Shown: piece by piece, positions 14,632 through 18,426 of the stretch
Position numbering within the stretch: position 1 is the stretch's first letter
How the letters are laid out: every line of letters begins with the position of its first letter
Assembly (NCBI GenBank): GCA_946545145.1
Contig: CAMNNG010000008.1
Span: 1 to 18,426, forward strand
Length of the DNA: 18,426 nt
DNA from: an uncultured Bacillota bacterium
GTDB lineage: Bacteria > Bacillota > Clostridia > Peptostreptococcales > Anaerovoracaceae
Direction of reading: 5' to 3'
Translations under genes and position numbers: made by a program
Notes under the pieces: model-generated
The model's database searches: none
What the model was told of the DNA's origin: nothing
What the model saw: only the letters and a program-made list of their open reading frames with translations

Positions 14632-14657
14632 GTTATAACTTCTTATTACCGTAGACT

Positions 14658-14686
14658 AAAATATCATACCCGCGTTCAAATTGCAA
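14658..14686 (-). promoter_or_regulatory. Promoter of the rimP-nusA-infB operon
   Basis: On the minus strand: -35 box TTGCAA (14681-14686), a 17-base spacer, and -10 box TATTTT (14658-14663) preceded by TGA, an extended -10. The predicted start near 14651 gives an 85-base leader containing the hairpin. The boxes match the consensus only in part (four of six bases each). Confidence 0.5.
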
Positions 14687-14712
14687 GGTTTTTTCGGTTT
14701 TTATGCAGCTTA

Positions 14713-16659
14713 TCAGTACACTTCTTTGATCTCGCCCGCCCTGTAAGCAGCTATGAGAGCGTCCAGACCCTCGATCTCCTTTTTGAGCACCTTGCCCTGG
14801 TCGGTGTCGCGGACCCTCATCCTCTTGGGGAGGACTTTGACAGTCTTCATCGACGGCGGGAAGAACTCCTGCGATCCGTCTTCCTGAAGCGGGCTGTACG
14901 GTTTGTGCTGCGCCAGCGCCATGAACCTCGAGTTATAGATGAAAGTATATCCCGCTATGCCCGTAGTCTTCTGATATGCCTTGGATATGCCGCCGTCTAT
15001 TATGAACAGCTTTCCGTCTCCCTTGATCGGGCTCTCTCCGTCCTTCAGTTTGACCGGGACATGACCGCAGAGGACAGTGCCCGTCTTCGGATCGAGGCCG
15101 AACTCCTCGAGGATGGCCTCACAGTGCTTTCTGTCGTTGATCAGCGTATAGTACGGAGCAGTATGCTCCTTGTGCGTTTTCTTGTCGTCTATGAATACTC
15201 TCTCGAACGTCGTCATCTGATCTTTTCCGAAGAGCGGCGACTTGGCACCGAGCCACAGATACCATACGAGATCCTTTGCGTACTTCGTGTCCTCATCATC
15301 CGGATCGCCGTAGTAAGCAAGCCTTATCTGCTCATCGAGGAAGTCCATATATTCCTTGCCGTGCATCGTGCGTCCCTTGAAAGTGACCTCCTGGAAGGAG
15401 CCGTCCTCGTTCATCGGGATGCAGCCGTGGAACATCAGGATATTGTTCATGATCAGATAGAGCGAGCCGTGCTGGAACATGAACCTTATGTGACGCTGCA
15501 GTTCTTGGCTCCTTTTGATCGATGCCTCGAGGGCGTTCATCAGAGCCTCCTCCTCATCAGTCAGCCTGTACGGATCGTCCGGATCCACAGTCGGAAGGTT
15601 TGTGTCCGCGAGTTCATACTCCACGCCCTGGACCATTATCGTTCCCTTCTCTCGATCGATCTTGTCAAGGAGCAGACGTTTGTCCAGTTCGAACTCAGGG
15701 TGCTGCATGATGATCTGGCCTTCCAGTTTGAACTGGCATATCGCTATCGCCTTGTGCATCCTCGCGGCAAGGTCCTCATCGACCGGGTCGAATTTGTTGA
15801 GATCGAGCATCTTCGGACGGAACTTTCTGCAGTCGTCATCTCCGTACGTCTCCTGGGCGAACATCGCGAGCGCTCTGAGGTTGAATCCGTATCCGACTTC
15901 GAGCATATCGAAATTGTTGTAGCTGATATTCATTCTCAGAAGGTTGCAGATGCTGGCTCTGTGGCCGGCGGCGGCAGCCATCCATACGATGTCATGGTTT
16001 CCCCACTGGAAGTCTATATCGTTGTACTGCATGAGATAGTCGAGAATATCATCCGGATGGGCGCCCCTGTCGAAGATGTCTCCTATGATGTGCAGTTTGT
16101 CCACCGCCAGCATGGATATAGTCTCTGCCATGCCGCAGATGAATTCTTCGGCAAGTCCGCTCTCGATGACCGATGTCAGGATCTCGTTGTAGTACGATGA
16201 TCTGTTCTCTTCGTCATCAGCGTGGAGCAGCTCGTCCATAGCATATCCGAAGTATTTCGGCATCTTCTTACGCACCTTCGACCTCGTATATTTGGTCGAT
16301 ACGGAAGCGCAGACCTGGAGCATGTTGTATATCGCCTTGTAGCACCAGCGTTCGTAGTTTTCCTCCGCCTGCTTCCTTCTCTTCAGTTCCGCCTGAGGAT
16401 TGTATATCAAAGAAGCAAGCTGGTCCTTCTCCTCCTCAGTCAGTTCCTCTTCGAACAGTTCGTTGATCTTCGCCATTATCGTTCCGGATGCGCTCTTGAC
16501 CATATGGATGAACGCCTCGTGTTCTCCATGCAGATCACTCAGATAATACTCCGTGCCCTTCGGCAGAGCGAGTATGGCGCGAAGGTTGATCTTCTCCGCC
16601 GTAGCCGACATGATGTTCGGAAACTTCGCCGATAACAGTTTCAAATAATCCTTGTCCAT
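14713..16659 (-). CDS. fbp: Fructose-1,6-bisphosphatase, class III
   Basis: Hydrolyses fructose 1,6-bisphosphate to fructose 6-phosphate in gluconeogenesis; this manganese-dependent class is typical of Firmicutes. The 648 residues match the family (about 640-670). Calcineurin-like metal motifs are visible: DLHGE (42-46), GDIFDRG (193-199), GNHD (220-223), a later CGHVPVK and IIDGG. An ATG at 16716 would add 19 residues, but ATG 16659 has AAAGGA at good spacing and gives the usual MxxxYLKLLSxxFP start. It lies 78 bases after the fumarase beta gene with no clear promoter or U-rich terminator between, so it may be co-transcribed. I see no convincing terminator after it. Confidence 0.96.
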   Translation of the reverse strand: MDKDYLKLLSAKFPNIMSATAEKINLRAILALPKGTEYYLSDLHGEHEAFIHMVKSASGTIMAKINELFEEELTEEEKDQLASLIYNPQAELKRRKQAEENYERWCYKAIYNMLQVCASVSTKYTRSKVRKKMPKYFGYAMDELLHADDEENRSSYYNEILTSVIESGLAEEFICGMAETISMLAVDKLHIIGDIFDRGAHPDDILDYLMQYNDIDFQWGNHDIVWMAAAAGHRASICNLLRMNISYNNFDMLEVGYGFNLRALAMFAQETYGDDDCRKFRPKMLDLNKFDPVDEDLAARMHKAIAICQFKLEGQIIMQHPEFELDKRLLLDKIDREKGTIMVQGVEYELADTNLPTVDPDDPYRLTDEEEALMNALEASIKRSQELQRHIRFMFQHGSLYLIMNNILMFHGCIPMNEDGSFQEVTFKGRTMHGKEYMDFLDEQIRLAYYGDPDDEDTKYAKDLVWYLWLGAKSPLFGKDQMTTFERVFIDDKKTHKEHTAPYYTLINDRKHCEAILEEFGLDPKTGTVLCGHVPVKLKDGESPIKGDGKLFIIDGGISKAYQKTTGIAGYTFIYNSRFMALAQHKPYSPLQEDGSQEFFPPSMKTVKVLPKRMRVRDTDQGKVLKKEIEGLDALIAAYRAGEIKEVY

Positions 16660-16723
16660 AGTTTTATCCTTTCTCTGAAATATCTCTTTACCCCCGATAC
16701 CGATCCGTATCTTCATGATCCCT

Positions 16724-16743
16724 GACTGTCCGGCCGGTCAGTC
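16724..16743. repeat. GC-rich palindrome at the fumarase-fbp junction
   Basis: GACTG, one T, CCGGCCGG, one T, CAGTC: a 20-base palindrome broken only by the T/T pair, overlapping the fumarase beta stop codon. As RNA it would form only an interrupted stem and no U run follows, so a terminator is unlikely. It could be an operator, an mRNA-processing site or chance. Confidence 0.35.
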
Positions 16744-17268
16744 CCTCTCGTATAGATCGCAGCCTCTGCTGTCTATAGCGACGATGAGCGGCATGTCTTC
16801 CACTTCGAGCCGTCTGACCGCTTCCGCGCCCAGATCGTCGTAAGCGATCACCTCAGCCGACTTGACCGACTTTGAGATGAGGGCTGCCGCGCCTCCTATC
16901 GCCGCGAAATATACGGCGCCGTTCCTGACTATAGCCTTCTTCACTTCTTCATTTCTCGGACCCTTTCCGATCATGGCCGCCTGGCCGAGATCGAGGAGGG
17001 CCGGAGCATAGGGATCCATCCTGTAGCTCGTCGTCGGACCGGCCGAACCAATCGGCCTTCCCGGAGGAGCCGGCGACGGTCCAACGTAATAGATGATCGC
17101 CCCTTCCAGTTCAAAAGGAGCATCTTCACCGCGGGTCAGCGCCTCACATATCCTCTTGTGAGCCTGATCCCTCGCTGTATATACGGTGCCCGTAAGGAGC
17201 ACCCTGTCGCCGGCCTTTAGCGCGGCCAGCTTTTCTTTCGTTATCGGTGCGCTGAGTTTTATTTCCAT
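16738..17268 (-). CDS. Fe-S fumarate hydratase, beta subunit
   Basis: C-terminal half of a class I [4Fe-4S] hydro-lyase, encoded separately as in many anaerobes; with the alpha subunit it interconverts fumarate and malate. The 176 residues contain DRVLLTGTVYTARDQAHKR near residues 21-39, the GPSPAPPGRPIGSAGPTTS loop (63-81) involved in substrate binding, and IGKGPRN (100-106) with AAIGGAAAL. An L-tartrate dehydratase beta subunit is the main alternative and cannot be excluded by eye. It follows the alpha gene by 24 bases; the ribosome site is weak. Confidence 0.9.
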   Translation of the reverse strand: MEIKLSAPITKEKLAALKAGDRVLLTGTVYTARDQAHKRICEALTRGEDAPFELEGAIIYYVGPSPAPPGRPIGSAGPTTSYRMDPYAPALLDLGQAAMIGKGPRNEEVKKAIVRNGAVYFAAIGGAAALISKSVKSAEVIAYDDLGAEAVRRLEVEDMPLIVAIDSRGCDLYERD

Positions 17269-17292
17269 TTTGCTGTTCTCTGTCCTTATCAG

Positions 17293-18135
17293 TTAAAGTG
17301 TCACGCTCTTGTGTCTTGCCACGTGGCAGTTGATGTTCACCGCTACAGGCATTCCGGCTATGTGCGTCGGCGCCGTGTTGATGCGAAGACCGATGGCCGT
17401 CGTATCGCCGCCGAATCCCTGAGGTCCTACTCCGAGTTTGTTGATCCTCTCAAGGAGTTCGTCCTCCATGGCCGCGTAGTACGGATCTTCGTGATGCTCA
17501 TCGAGCGGCAGCAGCAGGGCCTTTTTCGCCATGAGGGCCGCCCCGTCGAAGGTGCTTCCTATGCCGACTCCGACTACGACAGGAGGACACGGATTTCCGC
17601 CCGCCTGCCTTACTGCGTCAACGATGAAGTCCTTGACCCCTTCTTCGCCCGCGGCCGGCGGCAGCATCGCTATCCTGCTCATGTTCTCCGAGCCGAAGCC
17701 CTTCGGAGCGAAGGTGATGGTGACCTTGTCTCCGGGCACGATATCGTAGATTATCCGTGCCGGAGTATTGTCGCCCGTGTTGCCTCTCCTGATCGGATCG
17801 GTCACGACAGACTTTCTGAGGTAGCCTTCCGTATACCCTCTCCTTACGCCTTCATTTACGGCATCCTTCAGACTGCCGCCCACGAGATGCACATCCTGAC
17901 CGATATCCAAAAAAACACAGGCGAGCCCGGTATCCTGACACAGCGGGATATCTTCTTCGCCTGCTATTTTTATGTTTTTTTCTATCGTCTCAAGGATGCT
18001 TTTCGCGCCTTCGTCCGTTTCCTTCATGCGCATCATGCATATCCTGCTTTTGACGTCTTCGGAGAGACTGACATTTGTTTCTTTTGATAAGCCTGCGATG
18101 GCTTCTGTTATCTCTTTAACATCAAGTTCTCTCAT
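17293..18135 (-). CDS. Fe-S fumarate hydratase, alpha subunit
   Basis: N-terminal half of a class I iron-sulfur fumarase. The 280 residues hold three cysteines in the places expected for the [4Fe-4S] cluster: C66 in CQDTG, C183 in GGNPCPP and C270 in NINCHVARH. Other family blocks are RRGNTGDNTPA (117-127), PKGFGSENMSR (144-154), GVGIGSTFDGAA (189-200) and GVGPQGFGG (235-243). The length is usual for a separate alpha subunit. GGAGG lies about eight bases before the ATG. Fumarase in a reductive or branched TCA pathway is the likely role; tartrate dehydratase is the alternative. The cluster is oxygen-labile, consistent with an anaerobe. Confidence 0.93.
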   Translation of the reverse strand: MRELDVKEITEAIAGLSKETNVSLSEDVKSRICMMRMKETDEGAKSILETIEKNIKIAGEEDIPLCQDTGLACVFLDIGQDVHLVGGSLKDAVNEGVRRGYTEGYLRKSVVTDPIRRGNTGDNTPARIIYDIVPGDKVTITFAPKGFGSENMSRIAMLPPAAGEEGVKDFIVDAVRQAGGNPCPPVVVGVGIGSTFDGAALMAKKALLLPLDEHHEDPYYAAMEDELLERINKLGVGPQGFGGDTTAIGLRINTAPTHIAGMPVAVNINCHVARHKSVTL

Positions 18136-18153
18136 TATATTGCCTCCGCATCT

Positions 18154-18183
18154 ATTATATCAAAATATGAGACACACTGGCAA
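18154..18183 (-). promoter_or_regulatory. Promoter of the fumarase operon
   Basis: On the minus strand: -35 box TTGCCA (18178-18183), an 18-base spacer and a perfect -10 box TATAAT (18154-18159) preceded by TGA, an extended -10. The predicted start near 18147 gives a very short leader carrying the GGAGG site. It should drive both fumarase genes and perhaps fbp. Confidence 0.7.
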
Positions 18184-18184
18184 T

Positions 18185-18205
18185 ATCATCAAGGTATATG
18201 ATGAT
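18185..18205. promoter_or_regulatory. Dyad between rubrerythrin stop and the fumarase promoter
   Basis: Arms ATCATCA (18185-18191) and TGATGAT (18199-18205) are perfect seven-base complements around a seven-base spacer, starting at the rubrerythrin stop codon and ending one base from the fumarase -35 box. It could be a weak terminator (no U run follows) or an operator just upstream of the promoter. Confidence 0.35.
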
Positions 18206-18426
18206 CAATAATTCTCAGCCTTGACCTGGAAATATGCCTGAGCGTGATGGCATACAGGACACTCTTCCGGAGCCTCTTTGCCTACGAACTGATGGCCGCA
18301 GTTCGAGCACTGCCATACGACTTCTTCGTCCTTCTTGAAGACCCTGTCGTTCTCTATATTGTCCGCAAGTTTTCTGAAACGCTCTTCGTGTTCCTTTTCG
18401 ATAGCGGCGACGCCTTCCATCTGCTC
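18205..18426 (-). CDS. Rubrerythrin (C-terminal part, runs off the window)
   Basis: Non-haem di-iron peroxidase that removes hydrogen peroxide in anaerobes. The visible 73 residues include the end of the ferritin-like domain with EKEHEERF, an ExxH iron-ligand motif, and the complete C-terminal rubredoxin-like domain with CSNCGH and CPVCHHAQAYF, the two Cys pairs that bind the mononuclear iron. The frame is open to the window edge, so the gene starts outside. It lies just upstream of the oxygen-sensitive fumarase, with a separate fumarase promoter between them. Confidence 0.93.
   Translation of the reverse strand, partial: EQMEGVAAIEKEHEERFRKLADNIENDRVFKKDEEVVWQCSNCGHQFVGKEAPEECPVCHHAQAYFQVKAENY

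Noticed and set aside
14545..16200. A 551-codon plus-strand frame opposite rimP's start and fbp
   Set aside because: It crosses a real promoter and leader region and lies opposite conserved fbp motifs; composition is that of an antisense shadow.
16660..16716. ATG at 16716 adding 19 residues to fructose-bisphosphatase
   Set aside because: The ribosome site there is poorer and the family start MxxxYLKLLSxxFP corresponds to the ATG at 16659. I keep some doubt.

Overview
The window reads as a chromosomal core-gene stretch from a strict or facultative anaerobe of the class Clostridia (Firmicutes/Bacillota). The evidence is the gene content: class III fructose-bisphosphatase, two-subunit oxygen-sensitive fumarase, rubrerythrin, NrnA between rbfA and truB, and an undecaprenyl-phosphate/DXP-pathway block. 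GC is moderate, Shine-Dalgarno sites are strong AGGAGG types, and sense codons TTA, CTA and TCA look scarce. A family-level guess (Anaerovoracaceae-like) would be weak. All genes but one run on the minus strand, so transcription order is from high to low coordinates.

Layout in transcription order. (1) 18426-18205: C-terminal end of a rubrerythrin. (2) 18183-14713: promoter, then fumarase alpha and beta subunits and a class III fructose-1,6-bisphosphatase. (3) 14686-6490: promoter, a leader with a strong hairpin, then rimP-nusA-ylxR-infB-rbfA-nrnA-truB-ribF, closed by a terminator near 6427-6452. This is the classical transcription/translation-factor operon, without ylxQ and without rpsO at its end. 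(4) 6353-4984: a gene with its own promoter for a secreted papain-like (C39-like) cysteine peptidase carrying two Ig-like repeats. (5) 4215-4945, the only plus-strand gene: a zinc-ribbon, single-membrane-span protein with a very acidic outer tail. It converges on the peptidase gene at a shared hairpin terminator. (6) 4214-1: promoter, then pyrH-frr-uppS-cdsA-dxr and the start of rseP, the usual UMP kinase / ribosome recycling / isoprenoid-lipid carrier / phospholipid block, here without rpsB-tsf in front.

The two house-keeping operons supply ribosome maturation and initiation (RimP, RbfA, IF-2, TruB), transcription elongation control (NusA), short-RNA turnover (NrnA), flavin cofactors (RibF), ribosome recycling (Frr), and envelope precursors (Dxr to UppS for the cell-wall lipid carrier, CdsA for phospholipids, RseP for membrane proteolysis). 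Many junctions overlap by 1 to 13 bases, consistent with translational coupling.

I found no RNA genes, CRISPR arrays, insertion sequences or phage genes, and no non-coding gap above about 210 bases. I do not see a clear new system. The parts least explained by known biology are the island between the two operons (peptidase plus zinc-ribbon protein, with dyad-rich promoters), the rimP leader hairpin, and the long acidic tail of NusA.
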